Of a stretch of DNA of 64,000 nucleotides, positions 45,117 to 53,696 are shown piece after piece. The translations under genes and the position numbers were made by a program. Source of the DNA: Pseudomonadota bacterium (GTDB taxonomy: Bacteria; Pseudomonadota; Alphaproteobacteria; Azospirillales; Azospirillaceae); assembly GCA_023423695.1 (NCBI GenBank), contig JAFAFA010000061.1, positions 99,092 to 163,091 of the forward strand. The letters are read 5' to 3'. The notes beneath the pieces were generated by a model that worked only from the letters and a program-made list of their open reading frames with translations, was not told the DNA's origin and did no database searches. Within the stretch, counting starts at the first letter, position 1. Each line of letters begins with the position of its first letter.

Positions 45117-45569
45117 ATGGCCGAGCGGTTCACGAAATCAGCGGCACGCAACATATTCTATGGCGGATCGCTCTTCTTCCTGGTCACCTTCGTCGCCCTG
45201 ACGATCCACAGCCACTACTACATACGCACGTCCAGTACGGACGAGGCGACGCTGTCCGACAGCGTGGCTCGCGGCAAGCACGTCTGGGAAAAGAACGCCT
45301 GCATCAACTGCCATTCGATCCTCGGCGAAGGCGCCTATTTCGCGCCGGAACTCGGCAATGTCTGGGTCCGCTACGGCGGGCGCGACGACGCCGAAAGCGC
45401 GCGCGCGGCGCTGATCGCCTGGATGCAGTCGCAGCCCAGCGGGGTCGAGGGACGCCGGCAGATGCCGCAGTTCAATCTCACCGACCAGGAGCTCAACGAC
45501 CTCGTCGATTTCCTCGAATGGACCAGCCGCATCGACACGCAAGGCTGGCCGCCGAACAACGCGGGCTGA
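45117..45569 (+). CDS. norC: Nitric oxide reductase cytochrome c subunit
   Basis: The start is ATG 45117 behind GGGGGAGG. The 150-residue protein has one N-terminal membrane anchor (about 14-34) and a periplasmic cytochrome c domain with the heme motif CINCH (about residues 61-65) and a methionine ligand candidate in RRQMPQF. NorC passes electrons from cytochrome c to NorB. It is the first gene of norCBQD. Confidence 0.97.
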   Translation: MAERFTKSAARNIFYGGSLFFLVTFVALTIHSHYYIRTSSTDEATLSDSVARGKHVWEKNACINCHSILGEGAYFAPELGNVWVRYGGRDDAESARAALIAWMQSQPSGVEGRRQMPQFNLTDQELNDLVDFLEWTSRIDTQGWPPNNAG

Positions 45570-45585
45570 AGGGGAGGGTCGCGGC

Positions 45586-46935
45586 ATGAAATACGAAACC
45601 CAGCGCATCGCCTACTGGTACTTCGTCTGTGCGATGGTCCTGTTCGTCGTCCAGGTTCTGGTCGGCACGCTTGCCGGCACCGTCTATGTCCTGCCCAACT
45701 TCCTGTCCGAGACGCTGCCCTTCAACATCCTGCGCATGATCCACACCAACGCGCTGATCGTGTGGCTGCTGCTCGGTTTCTTCGGCTCGGCCTATTACCT
45801 GATCCCGGAGGAGGCGGAGCGGGACATCGAGAGTCCGATGCTGGCCTATGTCCAGCTTGCGATCCTGATGATCGGCGCTCTCGCCGCGGTCGCCGGCTAC
45901 ACCATGGGCATCCATGAGGGGCGCGAGTTCCTCGAACAGCCGCTGTGGGTGAAGGTCGGCATCGTCATCGCCGCCTTGATTTTCCTCTACAACGTCTCGC
46001 TGACGGTGTTCCGGGGGCGGAAGACGGCGATCACCAACGTCCTGCTGCTGGGGCTGTGGGGTGTCGCCATCTTCTTCCTGTTCGCCTTCTACAACCCGGC
46101 CAACCTGGCGCTGGACAAGATGTACTGGTGGTACGTCGTCCATCTGTGGGTGGAGGGCGTGTGGGAACTGGTGATGGCGTCGATCCTGGCCTTCCTGGTC
46201 ATCAAGATGACCGGCGTCGACCGCGAGGTGGTGGAGAAGTGGCTCTACGCCATCGTCGGCCTCGCGCTGTTCTCCGGCCTGCTCGGCACCGGCCACCATT
46301 ACTACTGGATCGGCGCGCCGGGCTATTGGCAGTGGATCGGCTCGCTGTTCTCCACGCTGGAGGTGGCCCCCTTCTTCGTCATGGTTCTCTTCGCCTTCAC
46401 CATGGCCTGGAAGGGACGGCGCGACCACCCGAACAGGGCGGCCTTCCTGTGGACGCTCGGCACGCCGGTCTTCGCCTTCTTCGGTGCGGGCGTCTGGGGC
46501 TTCCTGCACACGCTGTCCTTCGTGAACTACTACAGCCACGGCACCCAGGTCACCGCGGCGCACGGGCATCTCGCCTTCTTCGGGGCCTATGTGATGCTGA
46601 ACCTCGCCATCATCACCTATGCCATGCCGACCTTGCGCGGCCGCGCGCCCTACAACCAGGTGCTCAACATGTGGAGCTTCTGGATCATGACCTCGGCCAT
46701 GGCCTTCATGACCTTCACCCTGACCTTCGGCGGCGTCGTGCAGATCCACCTGCAGCGCGTGCTGGGCATGACCTACATGGAGGTGCAGGAGCAGTTGGCC
46801 CTGTTCTACTGGATGCGTCTCGGGTCCGGCGTCTTCGTGGTGCTGTCGGTCCTGCTGTTTGTCTATTCCGTCTTCGGACCGGCCCGCGAGCAGCTGCCCG
46901 CGCGCAGCCGGCCCAGCGTCGCTCCGGCGGAATGA
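45586..46935 (+). CDS. norB: Nitric oxide reductase large subunit (cNor type)
   Basis: The 449-residue protein has about 12 membrane segments. Histidines for the hemes and the non-heme iron are visible in MIHTNALIVW, VVHLWVEGVWE (with the conserved Glu), GTGHHYYW and AAHGHLAF. Lacking a long N-terminal extension, it is the cytochrome c-dependent form. It reduces NO to N2O in the membrane. It lies 16 bp after norC and overlaps norQ by 4 bp. Confidence 0.97.
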   Translation: MKYETQRIAYWYFVCAMVLFVVQVLVGTLAGTVYVLPNFLSETLPFNILRMIHTNALIVWLLLGFFGSAYYLIPEEAERDIESPMLAYVQLAILMIGALAAVAGYTMGIHEGREFLEQPLWVKVGIVIAALIFLYNVSLTVFRGRKTAITNVLLLGLWGVAIFFLFAFYNPANLALDKMYWWYVVHLWVEGVWELVMASILAFLVIKMTGVDREVVEKWLYAIVGLALFSGLLGTGHHYYWIGAPGYWQWIGSLFSTLEVAPFFVMVLFAFTMAWKGRRDHPNRAAFLWTLGTPVFAFFGAGVWGFLHTLSFVNYYSHGTQVTAAHGHLAFFGAYVMLNLAIITYAMPTLRGRAPYNQVLNMWSFWIMTSAMAFMTFTLTFGGVVQIHLQRVLGMTYMEVQEQLALFYWMRLGSGVFVVLSVLLFVYSVFGPAREQLPARSRPSVAPAE

Positions 46936-47747
46936 TGGGCGGGGTCATACCCACGGACGGGATGGCGGGCTCCGCCATCCCCTTCTACGCTCCGACCGGC
47001 AACGAGGTGGCGCTGTTCGGGCATGCCCACCGCAACCGGCTGCCGCTGCTGTTGAAGGGGCCGACCGGCTGCGGCAAGACCCGCTTCGTCGCGCACATGG
47101 CGGCGCGGCTGGGGCGTCCGCTCCACACCGTGTCCTGCCACGACGACCTGACCGCCGCCGACCTGACCGGCCGCTATCTGCTGAAGGGCGGCGATACCGT
47201 CTGGACCGACGGGCCGCTGACCCGAGCGGTGCGCGAGGGCGCCATCTGCTATCTCGACGAGGTGGTGGAGGCGCGCAAGGACGTGACCGTGGTCCTGCAC
47301 CCGCTGACCGACGACCGCCGTCTGCTGCCGCTGGAACGCACCGGCGAGCTTCTGGAGGCCCCGCCGGACTTCATGCTGGTCGTGTCCTACAACCCCGGCT
47401 ACCAGAACATCCTGAAGTCCCTGAAACCCAGCACCCGCCAGCGCTTCGTCGCCATCGAGTTCGGCTTTCCCGCTCCGGAGGCGGAGATCGCCATCGTCGC
47501 CAGTGAGAGCGGGCTTGCCGCCGACCGGGTGGCGCCGCTGGTCCGGCTGGGCAACGCCCTGCGCGCATTGAAGGGACAGGATCTGGAGGAAGGCGTCTCG
47601 ACGCGGCTGCTGGTCTATTGCGCCAGCCTGATCCGGGACGGGATGGCGCGGGACGAGGCGGTGCTGGCCTCCATGATCGAGCCGCTTACCGACGACCCGG
47701 AGGTCAAGAAGGCGCTGCTGCGGGTCGCCGAACTGACGCTGGGGTGA
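46932..47747 (+). CDS. norQ: MoxR-family AAA+ ATPase, NO reductase activation
   Basis: The start is ATG 46932, overlapping the norB stop; a second ATG follows directly. The 271-residue protein has Walker A GPTGCGKTR, Walker B ICYLDEV and the sensor region VVSYNPGYQ, as in MoxR/NorQ/CbbQ ATPases. With NorD it inserts the non-heme iron into NorB. It is 4 bp from norD. Confidence 0.95.
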   Translation: MMGGVIPTDGMAGSAIPFYAPTGNEVALFGHAHRNRLPLLLKGPTGCGKTRFVAHMAARLGRPLHTVSCHDDLTAADLTGRYLLKGGDTVWTDGPLTRAVREGAICYLDEVVEARKDVTVVLHPLTDDRRLLPLERTGELLEAPPDFMLVVSYNPGYQNILKSLKPSTRQRFVAIEFGFPAPEAEIAIVASESGLAADRVAPLVRLGNALRALKGQDLEEGVSTRLLVYCASLIRDGMARDEAVLASMIEPLTDDPEVKKALLRVAELTLG

Positions 47748-47751
47748 TCGC

Positions 47752-49677
47752 ATGGCGTCCATCTGGGAACCCGAGGAGTTCGTCGGCGCGCTGTGGCACC
47801 GCCTTGTCGGCAATGCCGTGTCGTACCCGCGCCACCCGGAGGCGGCGGTCGGCCTGGACGACATGCGGATGCGGCTGGGAGTGCTGTTCCGGGCGCTGGG
47901 CGGGCCGGGCGCCGTCCGCATCGCCGCGACCGCCGCGGAATCCTCCGGCCACCGCCTGGGCCTAAAGCAGCGTCTCGGGCTGGGAACCGAAAAGCTCGAC
48001 CGCGCCCGCTACGACGGTGCCACCCTTCAGTTGCCCGACCGTCTGGACGTCTTTCCGGCGCGCGAGGACAATGCGGGCCTCTACGAGTGGCTGGCCGCCT
48101 TCTTCGCCCATTCCGAACCGCCGCCGATGCTTCCCGCCGACCTGTTGCAGGCCGATCTGGCCCGCCTGCGCGCAGCCAGGGCCGCGACCGACAGCGCGCT
48201 TGCGGCATGGCCGGGACTGCGGGTCCTGCATGAGCGGCTTTGCCCGGCGATGCGCGCCGCAAGACCGCGGCGGCGCCTGCCTGCGCAGGAGTCGGCGGTG
48301 GAGAGCGTGGTCCTCGCCCTCCTCGGCGCGGAGCGGCGGCCTGCCGACGCCAGCTTTGCCGCCATGCTCGCCGCGGTGACCGATGGGGCCATGCCGTTCG
48401 ACGCGTTCGAGGCGGATCCCGGCTATCGGCCGTTCCTGCCCGTGCCGCTGTGGGGCGAGGTGTCCGACGCCGTCGGAGCGGGCGTGGCGGCGGACGGCGA
48501 CGAGGAGGGCGGCGGCGGTGCGGAGGGGGACGGCAAGCGCCGCAAGGCCAAGCGCCGCGAGAACGACCAGACCCGCCGCGACGACCCGCTGATGCTGAAT
48601 CGCTTCGAGAAGATCCTCGGGCTGGCGGAGATGGTCAACCTCAACCGCAAGGTCGAGGACGACGACGAGGAGAACGCGCGCAAGGCGGCCGAGGACATGG
48701 ACGAGATCGCGGTGGGCCAGCACGAGCGCAAGGCCTCCACCAAGCTGAAGCTGGACCTCGATCTCGCCGCCGAGGAGGCCGATCCGGCCCCGCTTCGGGC
48801 CGAGATCACCTATCCCGAATGGGATTGGAAGCGGCGGCGCTATCTTCCCGACCATTGCCGCGTGATCGCCGAACCCGCCGCGCTGGAAGGCGAGGAGTGG
48901 CGTCCCGACGACGATGCGATCCGCCGCATCCGTCTGGTGCGCCGCCAGTTCGAGGCCATGCGGCCGCGCCGCCAGCTGATGACCGGCCAGCCCGACGGCG
49001 ACGACCTCGACCTTTCGGCGCTGGTGCGCTCCGTCGCCGACCGGCGGGCGGGCGGATACGGCTCGGAGAGGGTCTACAGCGCGGTGCGCACCGTCGCCCG
49101 CGACCTTTCGGTCTGCGTGCTGGTCGACGTCTCCCTGTCCACCGACAGCTATGTCGACGAGCGGCGCGTGCTGGACGTCGAGAAGGAGGCGCTGCTGGCG
49201 CTGACGCATGGGCTGGCCGCCTGCGGCGACGAGCACGCCATCCTCACCTTCACCTCGCATCGCCGGCACCGCGTGGACGTACGCACGGTGAAGGATTTCG
49301 AGGAGCGGCTGGACGCCCGCGTCTTGCGCCGGATACAGGCGCTCAGGCCCGGCAGCTATACCCGGATGGGGGCCGCTCTGCGCCACGCCACCTTCCGCCT
49401 CAAGGACCGTCCGCACACGCACAGGCTGCTGCTGCTGCTGACCGACGGCAAGCCCAACGACACCGACCATTACGAGGGGCGCCATGCCATCGAGGACACC
49501 CGCGTGGCGGTGCAGGAGGCGCGCCGCGCCGGCTTGCGGCTGTTTGGCATCACGGTGGACGAGCAGGGGCGAGACTATCTCCCTTACATCTTCGGCACCG
49601 GCGCCTACGCCATCTTCCCCCATGTCGCGCGCCTGCCGGCGGCATTGCCAGCCATCTACCGCCAATTGACCTGCTGA
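47752..49677 (+). CDS. norD: NorD, von Willebrand A-domain NO reductase activation protein
   Basis: The 641-residue protein has a variable N-terminal half, an acidic/basic charged middle (about 245-330) and a C-terminal von Willebrand factor A domain (about 455-635). The metal-ion-dependent adhesion motif is DVSLST, followed by the conserved Thr in SYTRMGAALRH and LLTDGKPND. NorD pairs with NorQ in assembly of active NO reductase. No norE or norF is seen next to it. Confidence 0.95.
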   Translation: MASIWEPEEFVGALWHRLVGNAVSYPRHPEAAVGLDDMRMRLGVLFRALGGPGAVRIAATAAESSGHRLGLKQRLGLGTEKLDRARYDGATLQLPDRLDVFPAREDNAGLYEWLAAFFAHSEPPPMLPADLLQADLARLRAARAATDSALAAWPGLRVLHERLCPAMRAARPRRRLPAQESAVESVVLALLGAERRPADASFAAMLAAVTDGAMPFDAFEADPGYRPFLPVPLWGEVSDAVGAGVAADGDEEGGGGAEGDGKRRKAKRRENDQTRRDDPLMLNRFEKILGLAEMVNLNRKVEDDDEENARKAAEDMDEIAVGQHERKASTKLKLDLDLAAEEADPAPLRAEITYPEWDWKRRRYLPDHCRVIAEPAALEGEEWRPDDDAIRRIRLVRRQFEAMRPRRQLMTGQPDGDDLDLSALVRSVADRRAGGYGSERVYSAVRTVARDLSVCVLVDVSLSTDSYVDERRVLDVEKEALLALTHGLAACGDEHAILTFTSHRRHRVDVRTVKDFEERLDARVLRRIQALRPGSYTRMGAALRHATFRLKDRPHTHRLLLLLTDGKPNDTDHYEGRHAIEDTRVAVQEARRAGLRLFGITVDEQGRDYLPYIFGTGAYAIFPHVARLPAALPAIYRQLTC

Positions 49678-49701
49678 GTGTTCACGGGAACAGGAGCCAT
49701 C

Positions 49702-50400
49702 ATGCTTAGGATCCTCCGCGCCGCCATTCTTGGAACCGTCTTGGGAACCATCCCGGGAACCATCCTGGTGTCCGGTTCGGCCTGGGCACAGGCCAACCTC
49801 CGGCCCGACCCGACGCCGCGCCTGCCGCCGCAGCCGGGCCAATCGCTGCCGCTCGAGGATGCGCTGTTTCTCAGGCAGGCCGCGGCGGCAAGCCAGGGGC
49901 AGGCCGAACTCGGGCGGCTCGCGGCCGAGAAGGGACCGGACGACGCGTTCAAGACCATGGCCAGGGAAATCGCTCAAACCCACGCGAAACTCGACGAGGG
50001 TCTGAAACGCCTGTCCTCCGCCCGGACCCTGCCGCCGGCCGATCAGGTGAAGCCGCAGCGCGCCGACCAGTTCGGAGCGGCAGGGGCGGTGACCAACCCG
50101 GCGAACACGCAGGAGGGGATGGCGCAGGAGGCGGCGAAGTCCCTGTCGGCGGCGAGCGGGGAGGGCTTCGCCAAGGGCTATCTGGAGGCGCAGCTGCGCA
50201 TCCACGACCGCATCGTCGACCTGTACCAGACCGAAGCGTCGCACACGCCCGACCGCGAACTCGCCACCTTCGCCATCACCCATCTGGTGTCGATCCAGAA
50301 GAACCGCGACGCCCTGCGGCAGATGGCCGGCCGGTTCGGGATCAGCGCCCCGGCCGAGGGGCAGGCCATCCAGTACGGCGACCCGGCCAAGGCACGCTGA
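49702..50400 (+). CDS. Exported DUF4142 protein
   Basis: The start at 49702 follows ACAGGAG; an in-frame GTG at 49678 lies before it. The 232-residue protein has a signal peptide (about 1-29) whose hydrophobic core is made of a repeated (L/I)GT unit encoded by a 12-bp repeat. The mature part is a helical ferritin-like DUF4142 domain (about 50-210; LEDALFLRQAAAASQGQAEL, AREIAQTHAKLDEGL). Members are often linked to outer stress responses, but the function is unknown. It follows norD by 24 bp and may be cotranscribed. Confidence 0.75.
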   Translation: MLRILRAAILGTVLGTIPGTILVSGSAWAQANLRPDPTPRLPPQPGQSLPLEDALFLRQAAAASQGQAELGRLAAEKGPDDAFKTMAREIAQTHAKLDEGLKRLSSARTLPPADQVKPQRADQFGAAGAVTNPANTQEGMAQEAAKSLSAASGEGFAKGYLEAQLRIHDRIVDLYQTEASHTPDRELATFAITHLVSIQKNRDALRQMAGRFGISAPAEGQAIQYGDPAKAR

Positions 50401-50412
50401 AGCCGGGGGCGG

Positions 50413-50721
50413 TCAGGCGATGCGGCGCAGCAGGTCGATCCGCAGCGGCTCGCCCAGCAACGTGTCGAACCGTGCGGCGAGGCCGGTGAAGGCGGCGCCC
50501 GCCGCATGGGCATCCAGCGCCGCCTGATCCTGCCACACCTCGTACATCACGATGGTGCCGGGCCGCTCGCGGCTGACATGGGCGGAGTAGGCGAGGCAGC
50601 CCGGCTCCTTCAGGACGGTCGGGACGATGGCGGTGATGGCATCGGCCAGCGCCTGCTCCTGTCCGGGCTTGGCGACGAGATAGGCGACGAGCTGCACCTG
50701 ATCGCTGGGCGGAACGGTCAT
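50413..50721 (-). CDS. Antibiotic biosynthesis monooxygenase-domain protein
   Basis: The 102-residue protein is a single ABM (dimeric alpha-beta barrel) domain like YgiN: VAYLVAKPGQEQALADAI, EPGCLAYSAHVSRERPGTIVMYEVWQDQAALDAH. Such proteins act as cofactor-free quinol monooxygenases or have unknown small substrates. The start follows GGAAAA-type bases, weak. It is convergent with the DUF4142 gene and divergent from the ribbon-helix-helix gene. Confidence 0.85.
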   Translation of the reverse strand: MTVPPSDQVQLVAYLVAKPGQEQALADAITAIVPTVLKEPGCLAYSAHVSRERPGTIVMYEVWQDQAALDAHAAGAAFTGLAARFDTLLGEPLRIDLLRRIA

Positions 50722-50925
50722 TCTGACGTTTTCCTTCTGGACGGAGTTGGCCGGGACCGGTGCGGTCGCCGCCCGTGTCTGTGTTCCGGTCGGGATTAAA
50801 CCGCATCCCGCTGCGGAATCGAAAATTCAATGTTCCGATCCCAGCCAGAAAGAAAGCCGATCGATCGTACAGGTTCGGGAAAACGCGCACGCCGGCCTTG
50901 AACGGGAATAGCGCGACATCCACAT

Positions 50926-50943
50926 ACCATCCACCTGGATGGT
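50926..50943. promoter_or_regulatory. Perfect palindrome, candidate operator of the RHH regulator
   Basis: ACCATCC and GGATGGT form a perfect dyad with a 4-bp spacer, ending 17 bp before the regulator start codon. Its position over the translation-initiation or promoter region suggests autorepression by the ribbon-helix-helix protein. Confidence 0.6.
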
Positions 50944-50960
50944 GTAAGGATGGTTCAGCT

Positions 50961-51380
50961 ATGAGCGACACGGCGCGTGACCTGCGGTCCAAGGCAGGCG
51001 ACAGCGAGAAGATCACGATCAATCTCGGCTATGTCGACCTGGGCCATATCGACCTGCTGGTCGAGGAAGGGTTCTATTCCAACCGCACCGACTTCATCCG
51101 CACGGCCATCCGCAATCAGGTCGACCGGCACGCCGAGGTCGTCCGCCAGTCGGTCACGCGCAAGAGCGTCGACCTTGGCCTGCGCCATTTCAGCCGTGCC
51201 GACCTGGAAGCCGCGCTGGCCGAAGGGCGGATGCTGGACATCCGCGTCCTCGGGCTCGCCACCATCGCCCAGGACGTTTCCGCCGACCTCGCCCGCGCCA
51301 CCATCGCCTCGCTGACCGTGCTGGGGGCGCTGCACGCGCCGGCCGCCGTCAAGGCGGCGCTCGCCGACCGCATCCGCTGA
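50961..51380 (+). CDS. CopG-family ribbon-helix-helix regulator
   Basis: The start is ATG 50961; the frame upstream is open but covers the palindrome. The 139-residue protein has an N-terminal ribbon-helix-helix motif (about 15-60; EKITINLGYVDLGHIDLLVEEGFYSNRTDFIRTAIR) and a longer C-terminal region (about 75-135) unlike short antitoxins, perhaps for ligand binding or oligomerisation. No toxin gene adjoins it. It lies 72 bp upstream of a PHB-depolymerase-type esterase gene on the same strand and likely regulates it. Confidence 0.85.
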   Translation: MSDTARDLRSKAGDSEKITINLGYVDLGHIDLLVEEGFYSNRTDFIRTAIRNQVDRHAEVVRQSVTRKSVDLGLRHFSRADLEAALAEGRMLDIRVLGLATIAQDVSADLARATIASLTVLGALHAPAAVKAALADRIR

Positions 51381-51396
51381 CGCGCCCGGCATCATT

Positions 51397-51440
51397 CCCG
51401 AACTTGGCCCGAACTTGGCCCGAACCTGGCCCGAACCTTG
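51397..51440 (+). repeat. Four tandem 11-bp repeats before the esterase gene
   Basis: CCCGAACTTGG at 51397 and 51408, CCCGAACCTGG at 51419 and CCCGAACCTTG at 51430 form a head-to-tail array with an 11-bp period, about one helical turn. It fills the space between the regulator stop and the esterase start, where it could hold a regulatory protein array or arise by replication slippage. Confidence 0.8.
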
Positions 51441-51452
51441 AAAGAACCCCTC

Positions 51453-52661
51453 ATGCCCAACTCACGCCCCACCGGCTTCCTGCCCGGCATGGACGAGGTC
51501 GCCCGCCTGACCCGTGCCGGCCGGCTTGCCGAGGCGACCGGCCTCGTCCAGCGCCTGCTGCGGGGGTCGGGCGAACCCGGCCCCACGGCCGCGCCCGATC
51601 CTTCAGTCATCGAGGGCGAGTTCACGCGGCTCGATCCCGCATCTCCTGCCGCCAAGGGGCCGGGAAGCAAGGCCGGACATACGGCGAGAACCGGTTTGGG
51701 AGAGACCCTGCGCGGCCTTGCCGCCCGCCTGCGGCCGACCGGCCTGCATGGTGCGGGGATGGGTACGCCGCGCCCGCCCGCCGACCCGCTGCCCGACGGC
51801 GCGTCCTTCGTGACGGCCTCCTACAGCGGGACATCGGGGACCCGTGCCTACAAGCTCTATGTGCCGGCCAACCGCGGCGAGGGGCCGCGTCCGCTGGTGG
51901 TGATGCTGCATGGCTGCACACAGTCGCCCGACGATTTCGCCGCCGGAACCCGGATGAACGCCTTTGCCGAGCGGCATGGCGTGTTCGTCGCCTATCCGGA
52001 GCAGCCGGCCTCGGCCAACCCCCAGCGTTGCTGGAACTGGTTCAAGCCGGAGGACCAGCGCCGAGACCGCGGGGAGCCCGACCTGCTGGCCGGCATCACC
52101 CGCCGGATCATGCGCGAGCATCCCATCGATGCAACCCGCGTCTACATCGCCGGCCTGTCCGCCGGTGGCGCCGCGGCGGCGATCATGGCCGCGGCCTATC
52201 CCGATCTCTATGCCGCGGTCGGTGTGCATTCCGGTCTGCCGGCCGGTGCTGCCGGCGATCTCCCTTCCGCCCTCGCCGCCATGCGCCAGGGTGGCCGGGC
52301 GGCGCCGACTGCCGTGCGGACCGGACGCAAGGTGCCCACCATCATCTTCCACGGCGACCGTGATACGGTGGTGAATCCGCAGAACGGCGATCAGGTCGCG
52401 GTCCAGGCGACCGCCGCCGTCACCGGCCTGCGCAGCGAAACGCAGAACGGCGAAGCGCCCGGCCAGCGTGCCTACAGCCGGACCCTCCACACCGATCCCT
52501 CCGGCCGGGCGCTGTGCGAACAGTGGACCATCCATGGCGCCGGTCATGCCTGGGCGGGCGGAAGTCCTGCCGGTTCCTACACCGACCCGCAGGGACCGGA
52601 CGCCACGGCGGAGATGATGCGGTTCTTCCTGGGAAACCCCATGTCGGCGATGGCGGGCTGA
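51453..52661 (+). CDS. PHB depolymerase-family esterase
   Basis: The start is ATG 51453; a TTG at 51438 is the alternative. The 402-residue protein has a variable N-terminal part (1-115) and an alpha/beta hydrolase domain of the esterase PHB depolymerase family: oxyanion region MLHGCTQSPDDFA, lipase box GLSAGG (catalytic Ser), acid in FHGDRDTVVN and histidine in GAGHAW. No signal peptide is evident, so it may act inside the cell on polyhydroxybutyrate or feruloyl-type esters. It follows the CopG-type regulator. Confidence 0.88.
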   Translation: MPNSRPTGFLPGMDEVARLTRAGRLAEATGLVQRLLRGSGEPGPTAAPDPSVIEGEFTRLDPASPAAKGPGSKAGHTARTGLGETLRGLAARLRPTGLHGAGMGTPRPPADPLPDGASFVTASYSGTSGTRAYKLYVPANRGEGPRPLVVMLHGCTQSPDDFAAGTRMNAFAERHGVFVAYPEQPASANPQRCWNWFKPEDQRRDRGEPDLLAGITRRIMREHPIDATRVYIAGLSAGGAAAAIMAAAYPDLYAAVGVHSGLPAGAAGDLPSALAAMRQGGRAAPTAVRTGRKVPTIIFHGDRDTVVNPQNGDQVAVQATAAVTGLRSETQNGEAPGQRAYSRTLHTDPSGRALCEQWTIHGAGHAWAGGSPAGSYTDPQGPDATAEMMRFFLGNPMSAMAG

Positions 52662-52664
52662 CGA

Positions 52665-53591
52665 TCAGGGCGAAGCCGGCGGCTCCGGAAACCCGACGTC
52701 CAGTCCTGCGACGATCTGCCGGAACCAGACCAGCGGGGGATAGCTGGCGGTCGAGCCATGCCAGTACATCCGTGCCGTGAAGCTCGGCATCGGAAAGGGC
52801 AGGGCGGTGACCGTCAGGCCCAGTTGGGCTTTCGCGGCCTCCGCAACCCGGCGGCCGATGACCAGCACGAGGTCGCTGTCGGCGACGAGTTGCGGCGCCA
52901 GCAGGAAATGCGCGACGGTCAGGGCTACCCGCCGCTTGAGCCCCATCCGCGACAGGCAGTCGTCGACGACGCCCGCACCGTCGCCCGTCTGTGAAACCAG
53001 CAGCGCGGGAAAACCGGCGAACCGCTCCGCCGTCGGCGGCCCGTCGTGATAGGGGTGGCCGGGGCGGGTCACCATGACGAAACCCTCGTCGAAGAGGGGG
53101 CGGTGCAGCACATCCGGCGCTCCCTCTCCCGCGACGGCCAGCGACAGGTCGACCGCGCCGTCCTTGAGCAGCGAGATGGCGGATCGCCGGTCCGCGGCGA
53201 TCACCCGCAGATCGATGCCCGGTGCCGAGCGGGACAGCGCCGCCATCAGCGGCGGCAACAGGACCGCCGCCAGATAGTCGCTGGCGGCGACGCGGATCTC
53301 CATTTCGGCACCCGCCGGGTCGAAGGCGATGGAGTCCTGGAAGGTTGCGCTCAGCGCCGCCAGCGCCTGCGCGGCATGCACCCGGATTTCCTCCGCCCGC
53401 GGGCTGAGACGGTATCCCCTCCCCTCCCGCACCAGCAGCGGGTCGCCGAAAATCTCGCGGAGCCGCGCAAGCGCGCTGCTCGTCGCCGGCTGGCTGCGTC
53501 CGATGCGAAGTGCCGCCCGCGAAACGCTGCGCTCCTCCAGCAGCGCCGCCAGCGCCATCACGAGGTTCAGGTCGACCGACCTTATATTCAT
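52665..53591 (-). CDS. LysR-family transcriptional regulator
   Basis: I place the start at 53591 (MNIRSVDLN); an in-frame ATG at 53609 is equally open and neither has a strong ribosome site. The protein (308 residues from here) has an N-terminal winged helix (about 1-60; SVSRAALRIGRSQPATSSALARLREIFGDPLLVR) and a LysR substrate-binding domain. The sequence is of the NodD/LinR-like branch. It is divergent from the SDR gene at 53697, its probable target. Confidence 0.92.
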   Translation of the reverse strand: MNIRSVDLNLVMALAALLEERSVSRAALRIGRSQPATSSALARLREIFGDPLLVREGRGYRLSPRAEEIRVHAAQALAALSATFQDSIAFDPAGAEMEIRVAASDYLAAVLLPPLMAALSRSAPGIDLRVIAADRRSAISLLKDGAVDLSLAVAGEGAPDVLHRPLFDEGFVMVTRPGHPYHDGPPTAERFAGFPALLVSQTGDGAGVVDDCLSRMGLKRRVALTVAHFLLAPQLVADSDLVLVIGRRVAEAAKAQLGLTVTALPFPMPSFTARMYWHGSTASYPPLVWFRQIVAGLDVGFPEPPASP

Positions 53592-53696
53592 GGCATGGAT
53601 ACTCGACATACCAACTACCGCTTGGACAGATAGCTGTGCCCGGCCGCACTGTCCACCGTGTTCGGCACGACGCCGACCTTACAGGAGGACCCATCC

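Noticed and set aside
50961..51380. CopG-type protein as antitoxin of a toxin-antitoxin pair
   Set aside because: No toxin-sized partner frame adjoins it and the protein is longer than typical antitoxins.
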